NCBI GenBank assembly: GCA_022425185.1 | Contig: JAKMFY010000004.1 | Span: forward strand, 1 to 11,985 | Length of the DNA stretch: 11,985 nt | Reading direction: 5' to 3' | DNA from: Candidatus Poseidoniaceae archaeon | GTDB taxonomy: Archaea; Thermoplasmatota; Poseidoniia; Poseidoniales; Poseidoniaceae | Part shown: positions 1 through 6,325 of the stretch, piece by piece | Numbering within the stretch: the first letter of the stretch is position 1 | Layout: each line of letters begins with the position of its first letter | Notes under the pieces: model-generated | Databases searched by the model: none | What the model was told of the DNA's origin: nothing | The model's input: only the letters and a program-made list of their open reading frames with translations | Made by a program: the position numbers and the translations under genes

Positions 1-31
1 GATCAACTTTGAAGTCATCAATGAAGCCCAT
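1..31 (-). CDS. 5' end of an unknown protein gene (partial)
   Basis: Only the first ten codons are in the window (MGFIDDFKVD); the gene runs off the left edge. The start is supported by a strong Shine-Dalgarno, AGGAGGAG at 45-38, with six bases before the ATG at 31-29, and by a TATA-like stretch at 80-71. It lies 63 bp beyond the stop of the hypothetical gene at 95-640, on the same strand. Too little protein is visible to name a family. Confidence 0.55.
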   Translation of the reverse strand, partial: MGFIDDFKVD

Positions 32-70
32 ATTCTTCTCCTCCTGTTGCAATCCAAGGGGTGGAGACCT

Positions 71-80
71 CTATGTATTT
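71..80 (-). promoter_or_regulatory. Possible TATA box for the gene starting at 31
   Basis: On the minus strand this reads AAATACATAG, preceded by CG. Transcription starting about 25 nt downstream would give a leader of roughly 20 nt, enough to hold the AGGAGGAG ribosome site. The call rests on composition and spacing only. Confidence 0.35.
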
Positions 81-94
81 CGGTTAGATGTGAA

Positions 95-640
95 TTATTC
101 TTCTTCAAAATCACTGTTTGATAACCATGGAGCAGGTGCTTCGTATGGCCATGCATTCTTCGCTGTATTGAAACCTAATGAAGTAAACGACTTACGTGAT
201 TTTTTCCATGTTGGAAGAAGATATCCTATCTTTGATCGTTCTCCAAAGGTCCACCTCCATGGGCATCTCGGTAAACGAGAAACCCAATGTTGTAAGAGAT
301 GTTGAATTTGAGGATGCCCTGGACCACCTGGGAGAATCCAAGATGTGAGATGGACTGCTCCTGCAGAACCTCGCACTTCTGACCACGTTGTCAGTTCTAA
401 TCCAGTGAGTGGGCCGTCAAGTACGCGTAATCCCAGCGTTCGAGCAGTTTGGGCCATAGGCATGATGATTGCAAAGCGATCGACGAGGCGAGAGCCTTCA
501 TGTCGTTCAAGTTTCCAACCCTTTTCTTCGCACAATGTTCGAAGAGATCGGATGCATTCGACTGGTGTAACACTCAGCTCGAAATCAAGCGTATTTCGTC
601 GCACCATGCTTAGCGCACTAAGCAATATGGCAAGAACCAT
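95..640 (-). CDS. Hypothetical protein downstream of the stalk operon
   Basis: An uninterrupted 181-codon frame with a balanced, protein-like composition that I do not recognise. Residues 1-11 are hydrophobic (MVLAILLSALS) and could be a short membrane anchor or a buried strand. The next part reads as strand-helix-strand (around TPVECIRSLRTLCEEKGWKL), followed by a Gly/Pro turn (ILPGGPGHP) near residue 103, a basic, aromatic-rich stretch with many Trp, and an acidic end (SDFEEE). There is no clear SD or TATA before the ATG at 640; Met12 is an alternative start. It lies 133 bp after L12 on the same strand, so it may be a read-through gene of the ribosomal operon. The overlapping plus-strand frame at 345-686 is less protein-like. 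Confidence 0.65.
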   Translation of the reverse strand: MVLAILLSALSMVRRNTLDFELSVTPVECIRSLRTLCEEKGWKLERHEGSRLVDRFAIIMPMAQTARTLGLRVLDGPLTGLELTTWSEVRGSAGAVHLTSWILPGGPGHPQIQHLLQHWVSRLPRCPWRWTFGERSKIGYLLPTWKKSRKSFTSLGFNTAKNAWPYEAPAPWLSNSDFEEE

Positions 641-728
641 GCGACGCGATGTTACGCTGCGCGAATCCCATCTTAGGATGAGATGACTTCCTCTGGTTGA
701 GCTTCACGCAACGCTTGGAGAATCTCTC

Positions 729-743
729 GATGCCTTCGGCATC
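729..743 (-). repeat. Short perfect inverted repeat downstream of L12
   Basis: Six-base stem GATGCC / GGCATC with a three-base loop, 31 bp after the L12 stop codon. It could form a 3' hairpin on the stalk-operon mRNA. No T-run follows it on the minus strand, so it does not look like an intrinsic terminator. The rest of the 641-773 gap shows nothing else recognisable. Confidence 0.3.
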
Positions 744-773
744 AAGGATCTGGAGCGATGGTTTGTATTGTAC

Positions 774-1076
774 TCAACCGAATAGGGAGCCAAGACCTTC
801 GAAGCCGCCCGCTTCTTCTTCTTCCTCTTCCTCTGCTTCTTCAGCAGCGGCAGGGGCGTCAGCAGATGCAGCAGCCGGTGCAGCAGCAGCGGCTGGTGCA
901 GCGACCGCTTGGGTCATTGCTTCAGCGATGTCGACACCAGCGAGTGAAGCAACAAGTGCCTTAACTCGGGAAGCATCTACATCTACACCAGCAGCTTTCA
1001 GAGTAGCTGTGATGTTGTCTTCGGTCATTTCTTTTTCAGCAGCGTGCAGTAGCATAGCAGCATAAACGTATTCCAT
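774..1076 (-). CDS. rpl12: Ribosomal protein L12 (archaeal P1-type stalk protein)
   Basis: L12 dimers form the flexible stalk of the large subunit, bind L10, and recruit translation factors through the C-terminal tail. The 100-residue protein has the archaeal/eukaryotic layout: a helical N-terminal dimerisation domain (residues 1 to about 55, starting [20 protein letters not shown]), an Ala/Pro-rich hinge (about 58-80), a Glu run and a final [10 protein letters not shown] hydrophobic hook. Length and architecture match archaeal L12 and not the unrelated bacterial L7/L12. The start is fixed by GAGGTGA at 1089-1083, six bases before the ATG. It is the last gene of the L11-L1-L10-L12 operon, 30 bp after L10. 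Confidence 0.97.
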   Translation of the reverse strand: MEYVYAAMLLHAAEKEMTEDNITATLKAAGVDVDASRVKALVASLAGVDIAEAMTQAVAAPAAAAAPAAASADAPAAAEEAEEEEEEEAGGFEGLGSLFG

Positions 1077-1082
1077 TTCATT

Positions 1083-1089
1083 TCACCTC
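1083..1089 (-). promoter_or_regulatory. Shine-Dalgarno of L12
   Basis: GAGGTGA, the full archaeal consensus, six bases upstream of the ATG. It lies in the 30-bp gap after the L10 stop codon. Confidence 0.85.
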
Positions 1090-1106
1090 AATATTTTGTG
1101 TTGTGT

Positions 1107-2126
1107 TCAGCCGAAAAGATCTCCAAGGCCGGCAAAGCCGCCCCCTTCTTCCTCTTCTTCCTCTTCTTCTTCTGCCTCGGCTGGGGCTTCAGACGCACTT
1201 TCAACGGCGGCAGCGGCTTCGGTTGCTGCTGAAGCAGCAGCACCGAGCATTGCGACCAATTCGTCGTCAAGGGCGGAGGAATCTAGAGAGCCTGCAATAC
1301 CAACGGCACTGCGGTGGGCTCTTCCAATCAAGTGAGGCAAGGTTTCAGCGGTTGCGATCGCTGCCTCAAGTGCAACAGCAAGCGCTTCTCTGCTTGCTTT
1401 GGCGAGCAATGTTGGCATGGTTTGTGATGTAAACCATGTAATGTTGCATGCGAGGTTGAATCCGCCTGCAGCCATTCCAATCAAGTCCTGTTCGAACTGC
1501 TCGTAATCGATGTCGAGTGTAGATGGTGAGAAAACAACACCATCTTCGTAGGTTCCGCAAAGACGGAGACCTGTTACGATTGGCTTGATTCCAATTTGTC
1601 CGAGAAGCATACCGAGGTCGCCTTCGAAGACTTCTCCAGCCTCGAGTGCAACGTGACGCTTCTGAATGTGGACTGTACCGCCCATAATCTTAGCAGGAAT
1701 TCCAACAGTATTCAATTCACCAACGATTGGACCAGGTGGCATACCGGTGTCTTGCTTTTCGACAATAATGTCTTCCGAAGCAACATCACCAGGCTTAGCA
1801 GCACGGCCGGCTTCTGTTTTCTTGAGTTCTGAAAAGACCTCAAAGGAATTGTAATCTGCTGTAGAAACAAGAGCAGGTTGGATTGCTCCGTCGAAGAGTT
1901 CCTCGAGAACAGAAAGATCCTTGCCAGCTTGCTCCCAGGCAATGCGCATCAATCGCTTCTTAGCAACGCGGATTTTCATGTTGCTTCGAAGATCATTACG
2001 CATTCCAATCATGGAATCGGCAGGAACGCCGTGAATATCGATGACAGCCAATGTTTCACCATTGTTGATGACATCAAGAAGGTCGTTGACTGTGTCACGC
2101 TTCCAACTCATGACCTTTGGAATCAC
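1107..2126 (-). CDS. rpl10: Ribosomal protein L10 (archaeal P0)
   Basis: L10/P0 anchors the stalk to 23S rRNA and carries L12 dimers on a C-terminal helical spine. The 339 residues comprise the N-terminal rRNA-binding domain (about 1-105; WKRDTVNDLLDVI through the VAKKRLMRIA region), the archaeal/eukaryotic insertion domain (about 110-185), the remainder of the core, an Ala-rich helical spine (about 225-305), then a Glu run ending in GGGFAGLGDLFG, nearly the same tail as L12. The start is GTG at 2126-2124, chosen because GGAGGTGG lies five bases upstream. The in-frame ATG at 2111 would be too far from that site. The GTG overlaps the L1 stop as GTGA, indicating translational coupling. Confidence 0.96.
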   Translation of the reverse strand: MIPKVMSWKRDTVNDLLDVINNGETLAVIDIHGVPADSMIGMRNDLRSNMKIRVAKKRLMRIAWEQAGKDLSVLEELFDGAIQPALVSTADYNSFEVFSELKKTEAGRAAKPGDVASEDIIVEKQDTGMPPGPIVGELNTVGIPAKIMGGTVHIQKRHVALEAGEVFEGDLGMLLGQIGIKPIVTGLRLCGTYEDGVVFSPSTLDIDYEQFEQDLIGMAAGGFNLACNITWFTSQTMPTLLAKASREALAVALEAAIATAETLPHLIGRAHRSAVGIAGSLDSSALDDELVAMLGAAASAATEAAAAVESASEAPAEAEEEEEEEEEGGGFAGLGDLFG

Positions 2127-2767
2127 AGTTCCACCTCCACTCGAGTTGAAGGTCCCATTGTTGTCTTGATGAAGAGGGAACGGATGTTACCTGCTCCTCG
2201 CTCAAGACGGCCGATGACACGGTTGTAGACTTCCATAGCGTTAGCGAGGAGTTCTTCTTGACTTTGACCAACAGTTCCAATGCTGGAATGGAAGGTCATC
2301 TTGTCGCCAGATTTGACAACAACAGTTGTTTTCAGACCTGTTGCGATAGCAGCTGGGTCAAGTGTTGGAGGAACTGGACGAGGCATTTTTCCTCGTGGAC
2401 CGAGAACTGTACCGAGGTATCGTCCAATGAGTCCCATGTGAGGAACTTCTGAAAGGAAGAAATCGAATTGGTTTCCGATCTTCTTTGCACGTCCTTTGTT
2501 TCCACCAAGTTCTTCGATTTCAGGTGGTGTAATGACATGAATACCTGCTTCACGAGCACGAGTTGCTGCTTCACCAGCAGCGAACATTGCGATTCGAACA
2601 TCCCGTCCACGGCCGGATGGAAGACGAACTTCCTCCTTGATACGGTTAGTTGGGTTCTTCAAATCGACATCCTTGATTGTAAATTGGATGTCCATTGATT
2701 CAACGAATTTACGCTCTGGAGCGTTTTCGATGGCTTCTTTGATGGCGTTACTGATGTTTTCTTCCAT
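2123..2767 (-). CDS. rpl1: Ribosomal protein L1
   Basis: L1 forms the mobile stalk beside the E site, helps release deacylated tRNA and, in studied methanogens, represses its own operon by binding the mRNA. The 214-residue protein is full length for archaea. It has the split two-domain fold: domain I from both termini (KEAIENAPERKFVESMDIQF near residue 10, and the C-terminal TTMGPSTRVEVEL) and an inserted domain II (about 65-155) containing the conserved LGPRGKMPRPVPPT segment. The ATG at 2767 is preceded by GAGGTGAGA. The gene follows L11 after 57 bp holding a kink-turn-like hairpin and overlaps L10 by four bases. Confidence 0.96.
   Translation of the reverse strand: MEENISNAIKEAIENAPERKFVESMDIQFTIKDVDLKNPTNRIKEEVRLPSGRGRDVRIAMFAAGEAATRAREAGIHVITPPEIEELGGNKGRAKKIGNQFDFFLSEVPHMGLIGRYLGTVLGPRGKMPRPVPPTLDPAAIATGLKTTVVVKSGDKMTFHSSIGTVGQSQEELLANAMEVYNRVIGRLERGAGNIRSLFIKTTMGPSTRVEVEL
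2131..2138 (-). promoter_or_regulatory. Shine-Dalgarno of L10 inside the L1 coding end
   Basis: GGAGGTGG encodes part of the final VEVEL of L1 and also serves as ribosome site for L10. It decides the GTG start at 2126 over the ATG at 2111. Confidence 0.75.
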
Positions 2768-2771
2768 ATTA

Positions 2772-2780
2772 TCTCACCTC
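2772..2780 (-). promoter_or_regulatory. Shine-Dalgarno of L1
   Basis: GAGGTGAGA followed by TAAT and the ATG. The same GAGGTGA occurs a second time 24 bases upstream (2804-2798), inside the 5' arm and loop of the adjacent hairpin, with its complement ACCTC (2795-2791) between the two copies. Confidence 0.85.
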
Positions 2781-2781
2781 T

Positions 2782-2810
2782 GCAGTCGGCGAGGTTTTCA
2801 CCTCTCCTGC
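2782..2810 (-). promoter_or_regulatory. Kink-turn-like RNA hairpin in the L11-L1 leader
   Basis: The minus-strand RNA reads, in order: GCAG (2810-2807), GA (2806-2805), GAGGU (2804-2800), a GAAA tetraloop (2799-2796), ACCUC (2795-2791), GCC (2790-2788), GA (2787-2786), CUGC (2785-2782). The stems are GCAG/CUGC and GAGGU/ACCUC. They are separated by GA opposite GCC-GA, that is, a three-nucleotide bulge followed by tandem sheared G-A pairs, with the bulge on the strand required by the k-turn consensus. In archaea k-turns are bound by L7Ae. It ends one base before the L1 Shine-Dalgarno. The structure is read by eye and the regulatory role is inferred. L1 binding to the same asymmetric internal loop is an alternative. 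Confidence 0.6.
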
Positions 2811-2824
2811 GGTTCGTGATTTGT

Positions 2825-3106
2825 TCAGTTAAATCTCTCGTCCCATTCTCCTTTGCTAATGATTTCGAGGGCTTCAACTGCCCAATGACCGTCGACTTTG
2901 ACACGCATGGAGACACAAGTTCCGATGATTTCTCGGGTTTGTGCCTTCAGGTCAGATCCGGTCAAGTGGCCGAGACCTGCTTTCTCACGAGCAACTTCCA
3001 TTGCTTTTTCGAGAGGCAAATCTTCGACAGCGGCGTCGAGACTACCATTGCACTTTTGTACACCCAGGGCTTTGATTATCAGCTTTGAGGTCCATGGCTT
3101 TGGCAT
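2825..3106 (-). CDS. rpl11: Ribosomal protein L11, C-terminal domain only
   Basis: L11 sits at the base of the stalk; its C-terminal domain binds the 23S GTPase-centre rRNA and its N-terminal domain contacts elongation factors and the L10-L12 stalk. This 93-residue frame matches only the C-terminal domain: TSKLIIKALGVQ (family: PPTSALIKKALG), LPLEKAMEVAREK, then the highly conserved IIGTCVSMRVKVDG and the archaeal tail GEWDERF. Normal archaeal L11 is about 155-165 residues, so some 65-70 N-terminal residues are missing. The start is well supported: ATG at 3106, GGAG at 3119-3116, a TATA-like box near 3159. An in-frame TAG lies at 3142-3140, and the upstream 162 bp encode no N-domain in any minus frame. 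It heads the L1-L10-L12 operon. Confidence 0.9.
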   Translation of the reverse strand: MPKPWTSKLIIKALGVQKCNGSLDAAVEDLPLEKAMEVAREKAGLGHLTGSDLKAQTREIIGTCVSMRVKVDGHWAVEALEIISKGEWDERFN

Positions 3107-3154
3107 TCTTACAACTCCTTCCTTACGAACGTAGGCAACCTAGCGACCAAACTC

Positions 3155-3166
3155 CCCTATTTAATC
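3155..3166 (-). promoter_or_regulatory. Promoter of the stalk operon (TATA box)
   Basis: GATTAAATAGGG on the minus strand, about 53 nt before the L11 ATG. Initiation 25 nt downstream, near 3134, would leave a leader of about 28 nt containing GGAAGGAG. A small inverted repeat TAGG-TTG-CCTA (3142-3132) lies at the expected start of the transcript. The position of this box confirms that transcription begins just before the shortened L11. Confidence 0.6.
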
Positions 3167-3238
3167 GCGCCGCGTCAAATGTTACTCAGTTGAAGGACGA
3201 ATGTTTTCATTCTCTGTGTCAAAACATTGTACCACTTC

Positions 3239-3248
3239 TCTTAATATG
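3239..3248 (+). promoter_or_regulatory. Promoter of the TSP3-repeat membrane protein (TATA box)
   Basis: TCTTAATATG, centred about 25 nt before the ATG at 3269. This spacing places the transcript start at or next to the start codon, so the mRNA is probably leaderless; no SD precedes the ATG. Together with the TATA-like box at 3155-3166 it makes this a compact divergent promoter region. Confidence 0.55.
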
Positions 3249-3268
3249 AAAACGGCCAACGGACATTT

Positions 3269-5482
3269 ATGTCGCACTACACGCGTTTCGCAAGTATCCT
3301 CATGGTTGCCATGCTGTTTACAATGATCCCTTCTATTGATGCTAACAACTCGGGCAAGATTGGGCAAAGCAGCAGTGGCTGTACCTGCCACAATACAGAT
3401 GCAATGATCATACCATCTATGACGGGGTTGCCTTCCCAATACACACCCGGGGCTACGTATTCCCTCACTTGGACAAGTAGCAGTATGTCATCCAGTGGAC
3501 AAGGTGGATTCAATCTTGACGCATCGGCAGGGACATGGTCGAATCTTGGAAATCGAGTGAAGATTCTCAATGGAGAACTCACTCATAGTAACGATGGACA
3601 GCGCTCATGGACTGCTGACTGGACTGCTCCTGCAATTGGAACAGGCGATGTTGATTTCAAAATAGCGGTTCTGTTTGCAAACGCAAACTCTCAGAACTCA
3701 GGCGATAACTGGGGTACAAATCAATTCGCTGTACCTGAAGGCGCCCCTCCACCAAACACGCCTCCAACAGTCTCCAATCTCGGTTTAACGCCTAACGGAG
3801 ATGTTACATCTGCTCAATCCTTTACAGTCAGTTACACATTCGATGATAACGACGGTGATCAGGAAGGTCCAACGCAGATTCGTTGGTTTATTGATGGAAA
3901 CCCTGCCCCAGTTCACAACGATGCGAAGACAATTACAGGATCCTCCACCTCCGTTGGTGAAGTATGGACTGTAGAAGTTACACCTCATGATGGAACAGAA
4001 CTCGGGCCAATTGCACAGTGTCCGGATTCTGCTACAATCGTCGATGCGGATTCAGATAATGATGGAACTCCAGATGGACAAGATGCTTTTCCGAACGACC
4101 CTACTGAAACGACAGATTCGGACAATGATGGTACGGGAGACAATGCGGACGCATTTCCAAACGACTCTACTGAAACCGTCGATACAGACGGTGATGGCAC
4201 TGGAGACAACGCTGATGCATTCCCCAATGACGCTACTGAAACCGTCGATACAGATGGCGATGGCACTGGAGACAACGCTGACGCTTTCCCAACAGACCCT
4301 AACGAAATAGCGGATACTGATGGCGATACAGTTGGCGATAATGCAGATGCATTCCCGAACGACCCTAGTGAAACAACGGATTCTGATGGAGACACTGTCG
4401 GCGACAATGCGGACGCATTCCCGAATGACCCTACTGAAACAACAGATACTGATGGAGACACTGTCGGAGATAACACTGACGTTTTCCCAGACGACCCTAC
4501 TGAATCTGTAGATTCTGACGACGATGGCGTTGGAGATAACAGCGATTGGGCTCCAAACGATCCTACTGAAACTGCAGATACTGATGGCGATGATGTAGGC
4601 GATAACGCTGACGTATTTCCTACAGATGCAACTGAATCGAGCGATTCAGACCAAGACATGATCGGAGATAATGCAGATACAGATGACGATAATGACGGTC
4701 TATTGGATACAGAAGAAGCAACAATCGGTACAGACCCATTTGATGAAGACACCGACGGCGATGAAGTCAACGACAAGGAAGATGCATTGCCGCTCGATGC
4801 AAGTGAAACACTCGACTTTGATCAGGACGGAACAGGAGACAATGCCGATACTGACGATGACAACGATGGGCTAAGCGATATGGATGAGCTCACAAAGGGT
4901 ACTGACCGATTCGATGCTGACTCAGATGATGATACCGTACTGGATGGTGCAGATGCATTCCCACTTGATGCAACAGAAACAACCGATTCTGATGCAGATG
5001 GAGTTGGCGATAATGCTGACGTATTCCCGAACGATGCAAACGAAACGATGGATTCTGATGCAGATGGTGTCGGAAACAATGCTGATGCGTTCCCAAACGA
5101 TCCTGATGAAACCATGGATAGCGATGGAAACGGTGTTGGCGATAATGAACAGAAAGCACAGGAAGAGGAAGATGCTGCTCAGATGCAGTTGATGATCATC
5201 ATCGGTGTTGGTCTGGTTCTTGTTGTTCTTGGCGCAGTCCTCTTCATGCGACGAAAGGGTGGCGAAGATTCTGAAGCAAAGATAACGACTCCTTTACCTC
5301 TGACTGAACCTCTTGCATCCTCTCAGCCATTGTATCCTACTCAGACACCTCAACCTGTACAGCCTGTTATTGCAGAACCAACTGTTGAGAATCAATGGAC
5401 AGATGAAGCAGGTCACACATGGCGACAAATGAGCGATGGTTCGAGTCTTTGGTGGAACGGAAGCGATTGGCAAAAAGTCTAG
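3269..5482 (+). CDS. Type I membrane protein: choice-of-anchor V/Reeler-like domain, TSP3 calcium repeats, TM, Trp-rich tail
   Basis: The 737-residue protein is exported and anchored at its C-terminus. Residues 1-25 form a signal peptide (…MIPSIDA). Residues about 30-155 fit the choice-of-anchor V / Reeler-like pattern: GCTCHN at 37-42, LPSQYTPGATYSLT, GGFNLDASAG, the ELTHS motif, WTADWTAP and GDVDFKIAVLFANAN. An Ig/PKD-like region follows (about 160-255). From residue 259 to about 625 there are some 16 Asp-rich repeats of 22 residues (DTDGDGTGDNADAFPND-type), the TSP3 calcium-binding pattern; two units are lengthened by a TDDDNDGL…E insert. A TM helix (about 641-660) precedes MRRKGG, then a cytosolic Pro-rich linker and a final 30-residue module with five Trp. 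The partner is unknown; adhesion or surface structure is an inference. Confidence 0.88.
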   Translation: MSHYTRFASILMVAMLFTMIPSIDANNSGKIGQSSSGCTCHNTDAMIIPSMTGLPSQYTPGATYSLTWTSSSMSSSGQGGFNLDASAGTWSNLGNRVKILNGELTHSNDGQRSWTADWTAPAIGTGDVDFKIAVLFANANSQNSGDNWGTNQFAVPEGAPPPNTPPTVSNLGLTPNGDVTSAQSFTVSYTFDDNDGDQEGPTQIRWFIDGNPAPVHNDAKTITGSSTSVGEVWTVEVTPHDGTELGPIAQCPDSATIVDADSDNDGTPDGQDAFPNDPTETTDSDNDGTGDNADAFPNDSTETVDTDGDGTGDNADAFPNDATETVDTDGDGTGDNADAFPTDPNEIADTDGDTVGDNADAFPNDPSETTDSDGDTVGDNADAFPNDPTETTDTDGDTVGDNTDVFPDDPTESVDSDDDGVGDNSDWAPNDPTETADTDGDDVGDNADVFPTDATESSDSDQDMIGDNADTDDDNDGLLDTEEATIGTDPFDEDTDGDEVNDKEDALPLDASETLDFDQDGTGDNADTDDDNDGLSDMDELTKGTDRFDADSDDDTVLDGADAFPLDATETTDSDADGVGDNADVFPNDANETMDSDADGVGNNADAFPNDPDETMDSDGNGVGDNEQKAQEEEDAAQMQLMIIIGVGLVLVVLGAVLFMRRKGGEDSEAKITTPLPLTEPLASSQPLYPTQTPQPVQPVIAEPTVENQWTDEAGHTWRQMSDGSSLWWNGSDWQKV
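4043..5150 (+). repeat. Tandem 66-bp repeats encoding TSP3 calcium-binding units
   Basis: About 16 units, mostly 66 bp (22 codons), each coding for an Asp-rich loop, GDNADAFPND and a TET-type ending. Units near 4185-4310 are almost identical in DNA, which suggests fairly recent duplication. The others have drifted at synonymous sites. The units around 4640-4750 and 4810-4920 are longer, with an inserted TDDDNDGL segment. The long antisense open frame across this region is a by-product of the repeat composition. Confidence 0.85.
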
Positions 5483-5497
5483 ACTTCTCTGAGAACA

Positions 5498-5507
5498 TCT
5501 AAAAAAC
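5498..5507 (+). promoter_or_regulatory. Possible promoter of the ABC transporter genes
   Basis: TCTAAAAAAC, centred about 25 nt before the ATG at 5527, in the 44-bp gap after the membrane-protein gene. The spacing matches the other leaderless starts here. A weak GTGAGG also precedes the ATG, so co-transcription with the upstream gene is equally possible. Confidence 0.35.
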
Positions 5508-5526
5508 TCCTTCCCGTGAGGAATGC

Positions 5527-6321
5527 ATGGCCATTATACAACTCGAAGGGTTGAGTCGACACTACGGTGAAGATGAAACACTTGTCAAGGCATTAGATGG
5601 CATTTCGATTTCCATAGAACAGGGCGAAATCGTTGCTCTACTTGGTCCATCAGGATCTGGGAAAACCACTTTGTTGAATACCATTGCAGCACTGGACGTA
5701 CCTCTCGAAGGAACCTACCTTTTCGATGGTGAAGAAGTTCCTCTTGGACATGTTGAGAAAATGACCACCTTCCGAAGAGAGAATATTGGATACATCTTCC
5801 AATTTTTCAATCTCCTTGCAGATTTAACAGCGCTTGAAAACGTTCTTCTCGTTCAGGATTTGTCTGGTTCACGGAATAAACAAAGAGCGCTTGATTTACT
5901 CGATTCCGTTGGTTTGAAGGGTCTTGAAGACCGATTTCCTTCTCAGATGTCTGGAGGACAGAGGCAGCGAGTAGCAATCGCTCGCTCACTGGCAAAGAGT
6001 CCACGAATTATTCTTGGGGATGAATTAACAGGTAATCTCGATACTGAAACTTCGACAATGGTGATGGAAGCACTCGTTAAAACATGTAGAAAAGAGAAGA
6101 TGACGACTATTTTTGTCACTCACGATGAATCTCTTACGAGATTTGCTACTCGAATCATTCGACTCGATAGTGGGAAAGTTGTTGATGATGAAAAAGGTGG
6201 ACTCAAGAGTATTGTTAACACAACGAAATTTGTTGCAGAATCGGTTGTTGATGAAGCTGTAGGTGGCGCAAAAAGAATCACTTCCAAACTCAAAGACATT
6301 GCAAAATCGATTGTGGAGTGA
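5527..6321 (+). CDS. ABC transporter ATPase, LolD/MacB family
   Basis: Nucleotide-binding subunit of a MacB/LolCDE-type exporter, which uses ATP to drive extrusion or release of a substrate at the membrane without classic channel-type transport. In the 264 residues: Walker A GPSGSGKT at 40-47, Q-loop Gln92 (YIFQFFNLL), signature MSGGQRQR from 141, Walker B with D-loop [11 protein letters not shown] at 162-172, H-loop His199 (VTHD). The family usually has DEPTGNLD; here Pro is Leu. A C-terminal extension of about 40 residues (about 225-264) beyond the normal end is helical and basic, and could contact the permease or membrane. The permease start lies five bases after its stop, so the two are coupled. 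The substrate is not indicated. Confidence 0.95.
   Translation: MAIIQLEGLSRHYGEDETLVKALDGISISIEQGEIVALLGPSGSGKTTLLNTIAALDVPLEGTYLFDGEEVPLGHVEKMTTFRRENIGYIFQFFNLLADLTALENVLLVQDLSGSRNKQRALDLLDSVGLKGLEDRFPSQMSGGQRQRVAIARSLAKSPRIILGDELTGNLDTETSTMVMEALVKTCRKEKMTTIFVTHDESLTRFATRIIRLDSGKVVDDEKGGLKSIVNTTKFVAESVVDEAVGGAKRITSKLKDIAKSIVE
6315..6321 (+). promoter_or_regulatory. Shine-Dalgarno of the permease, overlapping the ATPase stop
   Basis: GGAGTGA contains the TGA stop of the ATPase gene and lies four bases before GTG at 6326. It decides the permease start; the open frame extends to another GTG at 6263 but that lies well inside the ATPase gene. Confidence 0.7.
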
Positions 6322-6325
6322 TTTC

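Noticed and set aside
345..686. Plus-strand open frame of 113 codons opposite the hypothetical gene
   Set aside because: It lies entirely within or antisense to the minus-strand gene at 95-640, has no ribosome site, and its Ser/Arg-rich composition looks like a shadow frame.
697..1335. Plus-strand Ser/Ala-rich open frames opposite L12 and the L10 tail
   Set aside because: They are the complement of Glu/Ala codon runs in the ribosomal protein genes; no independent evidence of coding.
2782..2810. C/D-box small RNA as the explanation for the k-turn
   Set aside because: No RUGAUGA or CUGA box pair is present and there is no guide-length spacer; the element is a simple hairpin next to an SD.
3985..4776. 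Long minus-strand open frame (263 codons, Ser/Val-rich) opposite the TSP3 repeats
   Set aside because: It is the antisense of a 66-bp codon-periodic repeat with few bases giving stops; composition is monotonous and no start signals precede it.
6263..6325. Upstream GTG extension of the permease (21 extra codons)
   Set aside because: It lies inside the ATPase gene, lacks an SD, and adds residues not expected in the family; GTG at 6326 follows GGAGTGA.
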